Source of the DNA: GCA-2862585 sp965661345
Lineage (GTDB): Bacteria > Bacteroidota > Bacteroidia > Flavobacteriales > UBA7312
Length of the DNA: 64,000 bases
Assembly (NCBI GenBank): GCA_965661345.1
Contig: CBFIDK010000001.1
Coordinates: 1 to 64,000, forward strand
Direction: 5' to 3'
The notes below the pieces were generated by a model. That model worked only from the letters and a program-made list of their open reading frames with translations, was not told the DNA's origin and did not search any database. A program made the translations under genes and the position numbers. Positions 51,642-63,400 of the stretch are shown here, one piece after another (within the stretch, counting starts at the first letter, position 1; each line of letters begins with the position of its first letter).

Positions 51642-54068
51642 ATGAAGATTTCATACAACTGGTTAAAAGAATACGTAAACGTTGATTTAGATGCCACTGC
51701 AGTAGCCAAATTTTTAACGGATACTGGACTCGAAGTAGAAGGGATTGAAACTGTTGAAAGCATAAAAGGTGGACTCAAAGGAATTGTTATTGGGGAAGTC
51801 CTTACCAAAGAACAACACCCAAATGCGGATCGATTAAGCATTACTACCGTTGATATTGGACAAGAAAATAAGCTGCAAATTGTATGTGGCGCGCCAAATG
51901 TTGAGGCTGGTCAAAAAGTGCCAGTAGCTACAATTGGAACAATATTATATTCAGGCGAAGAATCTTTTAAAATTAAAAAAGGAAAAATTAGAGGCGAAGT
52001 ATCTGAAGGAATGATTTGTGCTGAAGACGAAATTGGCTTAGGAGAAAGTCATGATGGCATAATGGTTTTAGATAGCGATGCTCAAATAGGACAATTAGCC
52101 AGCGATTATTTCAAAATAGATACTGATATTGTTTTTGAAATTGGCCTCACTCCTAATCGTTCAGACGCCATGTCACATATTGGAGTGGCGAGAGATCTGG
52201 CCGCAGTACTACACCACAATAACATTGATTGTAAATTAGAATTTCCGGATATAAGTTCTTTCAAAGAAGGAAATAATAAAACATTTGAAATTGAAGTCAA
52301 GGATTTAAAAGCATGTCCAAGATATGCTGGCTTAAATATCGAAAATGTAAAGGTTGGAAGCTCACCTGATTGGTTAAAGAAAAAGTTAACCTCTATTGGA
52401 TTAACACCAATAAACAATGTAGTTGACATAACTAACTTTGTATTGCATGAAACCGGTCAACCCTTACATGCTTTTGACGCTTCAAAAATCAAAAATCAAA
52501 AAGTAATAGTACAACAACTTGCCGAAAATACCGTATTCAAAACACTAGATGAGCAAGAGAGAAAATTATCTTCAGAAGATTTGATTATTTGTAATGGCAA
52601 TAACGAACCAATGTGTTTGGCAGGAGTATTTGGCGGTATTGATTCTGGAGTAAGTGATTCTACGACAAATGTATTTTTAGAAAGCGCATATTTTAACCCG
52701 GTATCTGTTAGAAAAACTGCAAAAAAACACAACCTAAGTACTGATGCCTCATTTAGATTTGAAAGAAGCGTAGATCCTAACCTTGTATTATTTGCATTAA
52801 AAAGAGCCGCCAATCTACTAGTAGAAATTTGTGGCGCAACTATCGAATCAAAAATAAGTGATGTATACCCAAATAAAATAAATCACACATCGCTTACACT
52901 ACATTTCGATAAAGTGGACACCATCATCGGAGAAAAAATTGATAGAGAACAAATTACGGCTATCTTAAATGACTTGGACATAATAGTAGAAAAGAAAACC
53001 GATTCTCAATTGGAACTATCCATTCCGCCCTACCGAATTGATGTAACTAGACAAGAGGATATTATTGAAGAAATTTTAAGAATATACGGATATAACAACA
53101 TTAAAATACCCAAACAAATAAAATCGTCTATTTCTTACTCCAAAAAACCCAACACTCACGATTTAGAAAATTTGATTTCCAATCTTCTAAGTAACAACGG
53201 TTTTAACGAGTGCATGAATAATTCGCTATCTAAATCATCTTACTCAAAATTAATCCATGAAATAGATGACGAAAAGCAAATAAGTTTGTTGAATCCATTG
53301 AGTCAAGAATTGGATGGCATGAGACAAAGCATGTTATTTTCGGGCTTAGAAAATATTTCTTATAACTTGAATAGAAAAGCCTCGGACTTAAGTTTCTATG
53401 AATTTGGTAACACATACCACCTAGAAAAGGGTAAATATGAAGAAAATAGAAAATTAATGCTTCTTGCTACTGGAAACACCTCATTTGAAAATTGGGACAA
53501 TACTTTAAAACAAAAAGATTTCTTTTGGATGAAAAAGAGTGTTGAACATATACTCAAAAGACTAGGAATTGATAATTTTAAAGGAAAATCCTCAGAATTT
53601 TCATACTTAAATGATGCTTTTTGCTTGACATTAAAAAAAGAAGTTATTGCAAGAATTGGAAGTGTATCAGACGCTATTTTAAGTGAATTTGGCATTAAAA
53701 ATAAGGTCTTATTTGCAGAGATTGAATGGGGGTTAGTTATCAATCAATTAAAGCATAACAACACTAACTATAAAGAAATAAATAAATTCCCTGCTGTCCG
53801 CAGAGATTTAGCATTATTACTAGATAAAAACATTGAGTTTTCCGTACTGAAAACAATAGCAAAACAAACAGAAAATAAACTGCTAAAATCCGTAAACTTA
53901 TTTGACGTTTATGAAGGCGATAAGCTTCCAAAAGGTAAGAAGTCTTACGCCATGAGTTTTGCTTTGGAAAGTTCGGAGAAAACCCTGACAGATAAAGAGA
54001 TTGACGAGGTTATGAATAACCTAATTCAATCGTTTGAACAGAAAGTAGGTGCTGAAGTTAGAAAGTAA
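51642..54068 (+). CDS. pheT: Phenylalanine--tRNA ligase beta subunit
   Basis: An 808-residue subunit in normal domain order: the N-terminal KISYNWLKEYVNV, a tRNA-binding OB domain (about 40-150, EHPNADRLSITTVDIGQ), B3/B4 with EIGLTPNRSDAMSHIGVARD (about 165-184), B5 (about 410-480), the class II-like core, and FDX-ACB at the end (about 715-808, FPAVRRDLALLLDKNIEFSV). It pairs with PheS to charge tRNA-Phe. pheS is not in the window, so the subunits are encoded apart, as usual in Bacteroidota. Confidence 0.97.
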   Translation: MKISYNWLKEYVNVDLDATAVAKFLTDTGLEVEGIETVESIKGGLKGIVIGEVLTKEQHPNADRLSITTVDIGQENKLQIVCGAPNVEAGQKVPVATIGTILYSGEESFKIKKGKIRGEVSEGMICAEDEIGLGESHDGIMVLDSDAQIGQLASDYFKIDTDIVFEIGLTPNRSDAMSHIGVARDLAAVLHHNNIDCKLEFPDISSFKEGNNKTFEIEVKDLKACPRYAGLNIENVKVGSSPDWLKKKLTSIGLTPINNVVDITNFVLHETGQPLHAFDASKIKNQKVIVQQLAENTVFKTLDEQERKLSSEDLIICNGNNEPMCLAGVFGGIDSGVSDSTTNVFLESAYFNPVSVRKTAKKHNLSTDASFRFERSVDPNLVLFALKRAANLLVEICGATIESKISDVYPNKINHTSLTLHFDKVDTIIGEKIDREQITAILNDLDIIVEKKTDSQLELSIPPYRIDVTRQEDIIEEILRIYGYNNIKIPKQIKSSISYSKKPNTHDLENLISNLLSNNGFNECMNNSLSKSSYSKLIHEIDDEKQISLLNPLSQELDGMRQSMLFSGLENISYNLNRKASDLSFYEFGNTYHLEKGKYEENRKLMLLATGNTSFENWDNTLKQKDFFWMKKSVEHILKRLGIDNFKGKSSEFSYLNDAFCLTLKKEVIARIGSVSDAILSEFGIKNKVLFAEIEWGLVINQLKHNNTNYKEINKFPAVRRDLALLLDKNIEFSVLKTIAKQTENKLLKSVNLFDVYEGDKLPKGKKSYAMSFALESSEKTLTDKEIDEVMNNLIQSFEQKVGAEVRK

Positions 54069-54079
54069 ATTCAATTTCT

Positions 54080-54087
54080 TATATTTG
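54080..54087 (+). promoter_or_regulatory. -7 promoter element of the gene at 54124
   Basis: TATATTTG matches TAnnTTTG exactly, 12 bases after the pheT stop codon and 36 bases before the ATG. Confidence 0.55.
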
Positions 54088-54123
54088 ACATCAACAAATT
54101 AATTAAGTAAACGCTGAGTTAAA

Positions 54124-55320
54124 ATGAAAAAAGTTGCCCTAGTATTATTCGGTTTGTCTTTAGGTATTGTATCACAAGCCCAAGAGAGTGTCGTAAAAGT
54201 TAGCGCATTAGACGCTGCCTTTGGCATGTATGAAGTTTCTTATGAAAGAACTTTAAATGAAGGAATGAACACTATAAATGCTTCTGGAAGAACAAGAAAA
54301 CAAGGTAAATGGCCAAACATTCTTACTAAAGGTTCTTTACAAATCTCAGCTGCTTTTATTAGTACAAAGCACGATCAAGTATTTGGTGATGGATTAATTG
54401 CAGTTATCGATACTAATTCAAATCATGATCCAGGAAATTTGGTTGGTGGCTTTCAAGTTGTAGCAGACCCTTTAGAACATTCTGTTTCAAGACAAACAAC
54501 TACTAAAGTAAGTGGATTTGGCTTAGGATTTGAATATAGAAGTTATATTAAAACTTACAGTCAGAAAATTGGTGACCCTCCAAGAGGATGGTACATCGCT
54601 CCTTTTGTTAATATACAATCTACAACAATTGATTTTGATGATAATACTGCTTTAGAAACCAATCAAGCAATGAACTACCTGATGTATCCAAGCTTGTATG
54701 AAAACGATATTTTTGGTGATTTTGATGGTCCTTGGTTGGGTTCTGAAAATACTGATCCGGCAGCAACTAACTTCGGTTCATTGAGCACTGATGGAGCAAT
54801 TACAACCAATCCAAACTCTAGTAATTCATTAGTTTCAAATAATGACTTGAGTTGGCATGATGTTTCTCACAAAACAAGCGAGTTTAGTCTAATCGCTGGT
54901 TTGGCAATTGGTCGTCAGTGGTTATTTTATGATAAGTTTTCTTTAGATATTCAAATAGGGCCACAATACAAAATGGTCAGTAGAAGTGAGCGAGTGTTTA
55001 ATGGAAATGAAACATGGAATATCAATCAAGTAGCTGACAACGTAAATACTGTTGCTGCTGCTAATGGAGTTTCTCCTGACTTTTACCTTCAAACTAAATT
55101 TGGTGATGTTTATGCCTTTGACGGAACTGCTCCAGATTCAGATGTTGCAAACGGTTATTATGGTGTAATTGATGAAGATGGCAATAACGTAGTTATAAAA
55201 GCTAAAGGTGATGAGTCACTAAAATTCACATCTGGATTTTATAGAGACTTACCTGGATTGACTGATTTTGCTAAAATAGATACATATAGAATCAAAATAA
55301 GATTAGGATACACCTTTTAG
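54124..55320 (+). CDS. Hypothetical outer-membrane protein
   Basis: A 398-residue protein with a signal peptide (about 1-19, ending SQAQ). The mature protein begins SVVKVSALDAAFGMYEVSYE and ends YRIKIRLGYTF, a strand with a terminal phenylalanine, typical of an outer-membrane barrel. Long polar, acidic stretches (about 170-245) are presumably surface loops. Its N-terminal half resembles the smaller protein at 46313-46945 (see findings). Function is unknown. A lipoprotein gene follows after 46 bases, possibly co-transcribed. Confidence 0.7.
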   Translation: MKKVALVLFGLSLGIVSQAQESVVKVSALDAAFGMYEVSYERTLNEGMNTINASGRTRKQGKWPNILTKGSLQISAAFISTKHDQVFGDGLIAVIDTNSNHDPGNLVGGFQVVADPLEHSVSRQTTTKVSGFGLGFEYRSYIKTYSQKIGDPPRGWYIAPFVNIQSTTIDFDDNTALETNQAMNYLMYPSLYENDIFGDFDGPWLGSENTDPAATNFGSLSTDGAITTNPNSSNSLVSNNDLSWHDVSHKTSEFSLIAGLAIGRQWLFYDKFSLDIQIGPQYKMVSRSERVFNGNETWNINQVADNVNTVAAANGVSPDFYLQTKFGDVYAFDGTAPDSDVANGYYGVIDEDGNNVVIKAKGDESLKFTSGFYRDLPGLTDFAKIDTYRIKIRLGYTF

Positions 55321-55366
55321 TATTCCTAAAAAATTAGAATTATAATTTTTACTTAACCTTAACAAT

Positions 55367-55729
55367 ATGAATTTTAAAATAATTGCCTTTAGTTTATTGT
55401 CAGCAGTAGTACTTTCTTCATGTTCTGACTGCTTAGACTGCCAAAGCTCGACTGATTTAAACCTAACGGTTGAATATTACTCTGCCGGCACTTTAGACTC
55501 TGTATCTACTGTTTCTTACAGCGGTGAAGGGTATGTTAACACTACATTGCCTAACTCTATACTATTAAGTGATGATTTTAGTAGTTATCTAAGCCCTGTT
55601 TCTATTAGAGAGACATGTGGGCAAGAACTGAAAGATATTAATAACTCATCTATATCTTTTGAAACTGTAACTGGTGATTCATCCGCTTTATTCAAGTACT
55701 CTTGGACAGAAAGTTGGGAATGCAAATAA
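55367..55729 (+). CDS. Small hypothetical lipoprotein
   Basis: A 120-residue protein with a lipobox LSSC (cysteine at about 19 in AVVLSSCSDCLDCQSS). Additional cysteines at about 22, 25, 91 and 119 could form disulfides. The rest is strand-rich and polar. No family is recognised. It probably shares the promoter at 54080 with the upstream outer-membrane protein and is closed by the terminator at 55753-55782. Confidence 0.68.
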   Translation: MNFKIIAFSLLSAVVLSSCSDCLDCQSSTDLNLTVEYYSAGTLDSVSTVSYSGEGYVNTTLPNSILLSDDFSSYLSPVSIRETCGQELKDINNSSISFETVTGDSSALFKYSWTESWECK

Positions 55730-55752
55730 AAGACCCAGTTTAATTGACATAA

Positions 55753-55782
55753 AAAAAGCACATCATTTTGATGTGCTTTTTT
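55753..55782. terminator. Bidirectional rho-independent terminator
   Basis: A 13-14 base-pair stem (left arm from 55753, right arm to 55782, loop TTT) with A-rich and T-rich ends. It lies between convergent genes and serves both. Confidence 0.9.
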
Positions 55783-55801
55783 AATTTATAGGTATCTCCA
55801 A

Positions 55802-57409
55802 CTATTTAATATCAGAAGCAAAGTCTGTCCTTACACCATCCTTAAATGCGATTATAAAAGCGTTCTTATAACCATTATTGAAAACCTTATTTAAGTATTT
55901 TTCAGCATTGTTATAGCTGTTGTAATTTCCACAAATGAATGAATAAAAATCATTTCCTAAAGGAATAGTCAATAAGTCATCATGAAGATAGATATCTATA
56001 GGCATGTTAAACTCACTATAATCTCCTAATGCTACTCTGAAAACAGCACCTTCTAAAAATGATAAATCTACATTTTCATTTTTCACACCTGTTTTGACAT
56101 ATTGCTTGTATATTTCCGTCAACTCATTCTTATATTTTTCATGAAGTTTAAATACCTTCTTAGCACTTTTTAAATCCTCCTGATCATTATATATCGCTAC
56201 TTGATTCTGATAGGATAATAAAAAGTATTTATCCAAAGAATTACATTCTTCAAGTAATTCCAAAGCTTTTTGAGTATTACCCATGCCGTGTTGAATAACA
56301 GCTATGTTGTAAGCTAAGTCTCTGTCTTCATACACAGACTTTGATAGAGTTTCAATAATTGGTATTACTTTCTTTCTATCTCTTTCCTCAGGACTTCTAA
56401 AGTATGACATCGCTAAATTGGCATTCACATAGCTTAAAGTAAGTTGAGATACTTTTGCCTGGTTAAATTTCTTTAGAGACGACTTAAATGCTTTAATAGC
56501 CAGTGGAAATTCACCAGAATTAAACAATACAACGCCTTGATCATAGTACTCTTGACCTTCAGCTAGCTTTTTTCTTAGTCTCTCATCAAAGGCAGTTATG
56601 GATTCGTTTTTAAGAACAGACTTACTATCGCCTTTAACTTTTAACATTAATGGATCGATACTTATTCCTTTAGGAGGCTCTTCAATTACAACAGGCTCAT
56701 TAGGTTTGCCTGCTTTTTTTGCTTTCTCATTCTTTTTTGCCAACGCAAGCTGTTCCTTTCGTTGTTTTTCCGCCAATATATCTTGAGCGATTTTAAGTCG
56801 AGATAATGTTTTTTCAACCTTCTTTGGTTGATTAATTGCCTGATACACGGCAGCTAAATTTCCATAAGCCTTAAAAAACTCTTTGTCCATCTTAATTACA
56901 GATTCTAATAATTCTGCTGAACGAGTTTCGTTGTTGTTAAGGAAATTTAAAATAGCCATATTATATACCCACTCTTTTTCTTTTTCGATAGATTTAGTGA
57001 CAATTTCTAAATACCTCATCACTTTTTTCTTGTCTCTATCGTCATCGCTTAATTGATGGGCAACGGCAAGTTGTAAATTAGGAAAATTGAGTGCATCATC
57101 ACTTAACTTTGCTCTTTTATAATTTTTAAAAGAAGTCTTGAAAGATTGTATAGCTTCTGTTGAGTTTGACTGTTGTAGAAATTGAACACCTTCCACATAA
57201 GCTTCTTCTGCTAATTTTATTTGATCAAGAGCTCTATCATTTAACCCTTTTACATTGGCATTTTCCATTATTTTATTTACATCTGAAATGATAATTAAAT
57301 CATTTATACCAATAGAAATCACTGGTTGATCATCAGAAAAATAAGTAGACGAAAAAGCATTTATAGAGAAAAGGGATACAATTCCAACTAATAAAAATAA
57401 TCTTTTCAT
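55802..57409 (-). CDS. Exported tetratricopeptide (TPR) protein with internal duplication
   Basis: A 535-residue protein with a signal peptide (about 1-19). Two related blocks of about 160 residues, at about 60-215 and 275-440, each contain several TPR units. Block one has EGVQFLQQSNSTEAIQSFKT and YNMAILNFLNNNETRSAELL; block two has QGVVLFNSGEFPLAIKAFKS and YNIAVIQHGMGNTQKALELL. The blocks are joined by a lysine-rich segment (about 215-270). TPR proteins bind other proteins; a periplasmic scaffold is likely. It has its own promoter, 58 bases beyond the stop of the giant repeat protein on the same strand. Confidence 0.8.
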   Translation of the reverse strand: MKRLFLLVGIVSLFSINAFSSTYFSDDQPVISIGINDLIIISDVNKIMENANVKGLNDRALDQIKLAEEAYVEGVQFLQQSNSTEAIQSFKTSFKNYKRAKLSDDALNFPNLQLAVAHQLSDDDRDKKKVMRYLEIVTKSIEKEKEWVYNMAILNFLNNNETRSAELLESVIKMDKEFFKAYGNLAAVYQAINQPKKVEKTLSRLKIAQDILAEKQRKEQLALAKKNEKAKKAGKPNEPVVIEEPPKGISIDPLMLKVKGDSKSVLKNESITAFDERLRKKLAEGQEYYDQGVVLFNSGEFPLAIKAFKSSLKKFNQAKVSQLTLSYVNANLAMSYFRSPEERDRKKVIPIIETLSKSVYEDRDLAYNIAVIQHGMGNTQKALELLEECNSLDKYFLLSYQNQVAIYNDQEDLKSAKKVFKLHEKYKNELTEIYKQYVKTGVKNENVDLSFLEGAVFRVALGDYSEFNMPIDIYLHDDLLTIPLGNDFYSFICGNYNSYNNAEKYLNKVFNNGYKNAFIIAFKDGVRTDFASDIK

Positions 57410-57438
57410 TCGATTTAGTAATCAAGTTTTAAACTCTA

Positions 57439-57446
57439 CGAAGGTA
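57439..57446 (-). promoter_or_regulatory. -7 promoter element of the TPR gene
   Basis: The minus strand reads TACCTTCG, one mismatch from TAnnTTTG, 29 bases before the ATG at 57409. Confidence 0.4.
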
Positions 57447-57467
57447 ATGAAAATTTAAAAACTATTA

Positions 57468-60400
57468 TTATTGTTTCATAATCTTATAAATTAGTTGTTC
57501 TTCAGCATTGAAAATGTTGATAATATACATTCCATTTGGCAAGGATGACGTATTTATTTTCCATGAATTTTCGTTGCGACCACTTTCAACAACTTTACCC
57601 CTTACATCTCTTAATACCCAATCATATTCAGAATTTGAATCGATGGTAACATTTATCTCATTAACAAAAGGATTAGGGAAAATACTAACATCTGCGCCAG
57701 ATAACCAATTTGACAAATCTAGAACTTCTATTTTATACAAACTAGACTCTCCTTCACATCCTAAACTATCAGTTACAACTACACTATATAAACCTGGATC
57801 ATTAGGATTAAATACTTCTGAAATAGCACCATCTATTAAGTTATTTTCTTCGTACCACTGGTAAGAATATGGCGGCGTACCCATTGATGCAGGATTTTGA
57901 AGGGTTGGTTGTAAAACTGTCAACTCACCCTCTTCAAAAGAAATAACTGGATAAATTGCATTTTGATCAAGTATTGAAATATCTTCAATCAAAAAGCATC
58001 CATTATCATCAATCATTTTTATAGAATACTCTCCTGAACATAGGTTTTCAAATAGGATGTTTGTGTCTAAATTATTAATACACACAAAAGTATAAGGCAT
58101 AGTGCCTCCGCTAATTGAATCAATTGAAATAGTTGCATCACAACTGGCATAACAACTCGCGTTTTCAGCATCTAAAGCAAAGTATAACGCTTCTTTGTCG
58201 AAAAATTCAAAAGTATCCGTTTGATAGCAAAAACTACTTCCATCAGGATAATTATAATAAGCCGTTATGATATGTTCACCAACTCCTAAATTGGTGAATA
58301 AATTTTCAGCATTAGGCAATGAATTATCAATTTCTACCCATGGAGATGGAGCGTCTCCTTGCAGGGAATTTATTTGCACATAACCATCATTAAATCCTGC
58401 ACATGAAATATCATGTGCTGAATAATCAAAATCCAATGAAAAAGATGGTACAGCAACATCAAACTCTGTGAGACAGTCCAAACCATCTTTTACGTTTATA
58501 GAATAATTACCCGCATCTAATGGAGTGAACAAGCCTTGATTGAAAAATATGGTACTATCCCAAGCATCTATAGAATACGAATAAACTCCTGTTATACTTC
58601 CGGAAGCTTGAACTGAAAAACCACCTTGATCAACTAGGTTAGTTAGCCCATTGAGAAATGGAGCGTTGCAATAAACGGTATCGTAAAACAGCTCTATGGT
58701 GATTGGTGTAATTTCTGGAACAGTTACGTTGATAGAGTCAATACAATTCAAACTATCCTGAACAAATATCACATAATCTCCTTGAGATAGATTATTAAAA
58801 ATATACTGCTGACTTTCTATAAAATTAAGTGTGTCATTGATAGAGAAACTATAATTGCCTGTTCCTTCTGAAGCTGTAACATGAATTTTGCCTGTTCCTT
58901 CAACCTGACAAGAATCGCTAAGTACAGCAGGGTATTGCACATCTACAAAGTTAATCGTGTCTGCCGCCAAGCAAGGAATATTTGGCACTACAATGGAATC
59001 TGATTTCAGACAACCAAACGAATCTTCAACAGTAAATAAATTTAGAGAGTCACCGCATAATTGAGAAAATAGACTATCTGTTTGTAGAGGTAGCTCATTA
59101 ATTCCATATTCAAAAGGACTAATTCCTCCAACTGCTTTTAAATTGACTTCCGCATCGCATGTATAACAACAACTTGGTTCTGTTACTAACTCCAATGATA
59201 TTAAAATTTCATCGGGAGAATTACATTCAACGGTTATCGTATCAGAAACACAACCTAATGTATCTCTAGCAAAAAATTGGTATTCATCGCCTCCTACTAG
59301 TTCTTCTATTGGAAGAGTATTAAAAGTATCTTCTGGATTACTCACAATAAAATAGCTGAAAGGAGCAGTCCCCCCCATTAAATCAATGGTAATAAAGCCC
59401 GTAGAATCCCCAAAACAAGGAGCACAATAACCTAATGTGTCTGATAAAGTGTAGTTATCTATAAATAAATTCTGTTGTGGCTGAGTCAAGACAACTTCTA
59501 GTGTATCTTCACAACCTACACTATCTACAACTGCCACAATAAAAGTGTCTGCCAACAGCTCTATTATTACGTTTGAATCATTTATAGCACCATCAATTTT
59601 AAATTTATATGGCGGAATACCACCACTTGCAGTCAGACCAATTTGACCATCATTATTTCCAAAACAACTTATGTTATTCGTAAGTGAATCAATAATGGAT
59701 AAACTTAAAACTGGGGGTTCATTGACGATGAAATTGGTATCTATCTTGCAATAATTAGAGTCTATAATTTCAATAGTGAAAGATCCAGCAAATAATTCGT
59801 TAGATAAAATTGTTGTATCTGAATTAATTACATAATCAAAGGGCGAAGTACCACCGACAAGAAAATATTCAACTACACCACTACTATCCGAATTGCAGAT
59901 TACATCGGTTACAACTAAAGAGTCTATGTAGAAAGAATCTGGTTGATTTATGAATACTGAAAATGGGATAGTACAGCCTAGCGAATCAACTATTTCTAAG
60001 TCGTATGTGTTAGAATATAAATTTTGGAATAAAAATGGGTGATTATAATTCTGAACTGAATCTACAAAATTATAAGTATAAGGCGCTACACCACCAATAA
60101 TATGTGGCATAAATTCACCATCATTTAATCCGTAGCAAGTAACGTCTAGGTGTAAATCCAAGCTATCGGTCACCTCTAGTGAATCATTTTGGAAAATCTC
60201 AACTTGTTCAGCAGATTTACAACCAGTAGAGTCTAGTACAATCACCTCATAACTACCAATCGTTAAGTTTGTGAAGTTTGGAGAGTCTTGGAATGTAATA
60301 GTATCAAGGTCTTTTACTAATATGTATTCATATGGAAGTGCCCCAAATTGAGCTAAGGTATTAATGTATCCTGTCGAATCGCCAAAACAATTCAAGGTGT

Positions 60401-63400
60401 CTGTATAATCAACAATCTCATAAGTGAAAGATGAGTAGTCATTTATTTCAAACTGTAATGTGTCAGTACACATATTATCATCTTCGATTTTCAACACATA
60501 GATTGTATCTTCAAGATTTTCGATTGTAAACTGATTATTCGAACCTATATTAACAGATAAAGGCTCGTCATTAAGGGTAAAAGTAAAGGGCGGAAAATCC
60601 CCATCAATAAGTTCAAACTCACCACTTCCAAATGGCGTTTGACAATCTATATGTTCTATATTTAAGGATATCAGTTCTGGTGAAATAGGGTTTGTAACAA
60701 TTTCAGAAATAATTTGACCAGTACAGCCTAAAGAATCCGTAACTACAATTGTGTATGTGCCAACTTGAAGATCTGTGAACTCATGTGGATACGTATAAGT
60801 TATTGTATCATTAAGCAATCCCATTTTATAATTCGGAAGCCCCCCACTTACTTCGATCGTTACTTTTCCCAAACCAATACCAACACACAATACATCTTGA
60901 TGTAGAATAAAATTCTCTTCTAAAATTAATTGAGGGTTTTGATGAATAGTAAACTGCACAGAATCTGCACATAAAAATGAATCCACCGCATTGATTTGAT
61001 AATCTCCTGCTGTAAGATTTTCAAAAACAGAATCTAATTGGGTATATTGTAATGTATCGTTTCGATAAATAGAATATTCAACAGTTCCAATCTCTCCAAT
61101 TATACTTACAGTCGCTTCCCCTGTCGAATCGCCAAAACAAGAAAGAGTGTCGGTTGTATATGATGGTAAAGAGAGTGTAAAGTTAGAAGTTGTAATAATT
61201 TCAAACGACAAAGAATCTTGGCATAAGTTTGAGTCTACAACTGTCAGATGATAAGTATTTGGTTGAAGATTAGTGATATCGAAATTGCCTTGCATATCTA
61301 AATTAATTGTTTGAACAGTATCATTTAATTCAAAAATATAAGGGAGTACTCCTCCAGTAATTTGAAGTTCTGCAACTCCATATGGCACTTGACAATTTGC
61401 ATTAGTAACATTCACAGTATTCATTGTCAATTCCAATGGCTCAGTAATTTCTACATCTATAAATTTTAAACAGTTAAGACTATTTTCAACCTCATAGGAA
61501 TAGAGACCACTGACTAGACTATCAAAAATATGAGAGTCATTGTACAATGTCGTATCATTTACATTTTTTATATAAAATGGTGCTCCAAACCCACTAATTT
61601 CAAAACCCATTTGTCCTGAGCTATCTCCAAAACACAAATTATTTACGTGGATTGCTAAATCTTCAATGACATAAAAATCAGGGTTTTGAAAAACATTTAA
61701 TGCTACTGAATCTTGACATCCATTTGCATCAGTTACAAAAACTTCATAGTTCCCTTCAACTAATGAAGAAAAGTAATCGCTATTTTGCTGATAAAGTAAG
61801 GTGTCGTTTCTGTAAATATGGAAATCATAGGCAGGAGTTCCACCACTTGCTGCAGTTTGTATAAAAGCGGTTGAATCGCCATAGCAAACAATAGAGTCGG
61901 AAGATGAAGTTATTGAAAATGACAATAGTGAAGGCTCATAAATTTGAAAGGATGTAGAGTAATAACATCCATTTAAGTCTGTAATCTCAATGGTATATGA
62001 GTTTGGAAGCAAACTTTCGATGGAATAATTACCAGAAGCATCTGGGTTTAAATTTAGTGTATCACCATTTAAACTGATTGTATAAAAAGGTGTTCCCCCA
62101 TTTATCTTAAACGTTACATTACCAGAACTATCTCCAAAGCATAAAATATTCTGAATAATTAAAGAATCTATTCTTAAACTATCGGGCTGTGTCACCTCCA
62201 CCGTAGAAATCGATGAGCAGAACAATTCGTCTAATAATTCAACAGTATATTGATTTGCTGACAATCCATAAACAGTATCTATCAAATCCTCAGAAATATT
62301 ATTGTAAACTTCAACATTTAAAGAATCTCTTACAATAAAATGAAATGTTGATGAAGAAGAATCTGATTCTAAAATCATGTAGGCGTTACTATCGCCATAA
62401 CATAAAAGATTTGATTGTTGTACACTTAATACTGGAGAATAGTAATCTATACTAAAATCGAAAAAACAACTACCTAACTCTAGCACATAACTAGAGGATT
62501 GTGAAGGATAAATTTGAATTGCTGACGAATCCCCTAATGTTAAATAATTTTGATCTACTACTTGGTGCCATTCTACTTGATAATTACCACTAATAAATGG
62601 AGAGATATCAATATCTATTGAAGAATCTGAACTACATAATATGTAATTGTCACTTAAATATTCTTCATTGGTGTTATTTTGCATTAAGCTCACATAATCA
62701 GAAATAATCGAAATATGCACCGAATCAGAAATAGATAAACAGTTATTTGAGTCTAACGCCTCTACTTGTACAAACACATCAGAAGTGTCAATTAGAAGTT
62801 GTTGACCAAAACTTCCATCACTCCATTGATAATTGGTGAAGCCACTATCAGCTACTAGAAAACTATTTAAATCACATGTTTGCGCAAAAAATAAGCCATT
62901 AAGGGATTCATAAATTAAACTCGTATCACCATTTAGTGTTAAATTAATAAATGAGTTACTAGTTTCAATACTAATTATTGTATCAAAAATAACCTGTGAA
63001 TTATTAGTGATTTCTAAATTGTAATCACCCTCAGCCAACATGAAAATAGACGTGTCGTTGGAAGAAAATCCGTTAGGACCAGTCCATTCGAATGTGTAGG
63101 AATTGAGAGTCTGAACATCAAATAAAATTTGACCTGAGTTAACACCACTACAAGTGTGGGTAACGTCATAAATATAAGACTCCATTGGCGTTGTAAAAGA
63201 GTAAGTTGTAGACCATCCTTCAATACAATCTGTCAAAGAGTTAGTTCTTACTTCCACTTCGTAGGTTGTGGATGGTGAAAGACCTGTAAGCAACTTAGTC
63301 GAAAGCATTTCAGCGATTCCATCATCAAATAATCCTGATGCTACAATTTGCCAAGCTTGACCAACTTCTCTGTATCTAAATCGATAGCCATCAACTAGAG

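Noticed and set aside
57508..57864. Plus-strand frame of 118 codons within the sorting domain region
   Set aside because: Antisense shadow of the T9SS sorting domain, with no promoter and no recognisable product.
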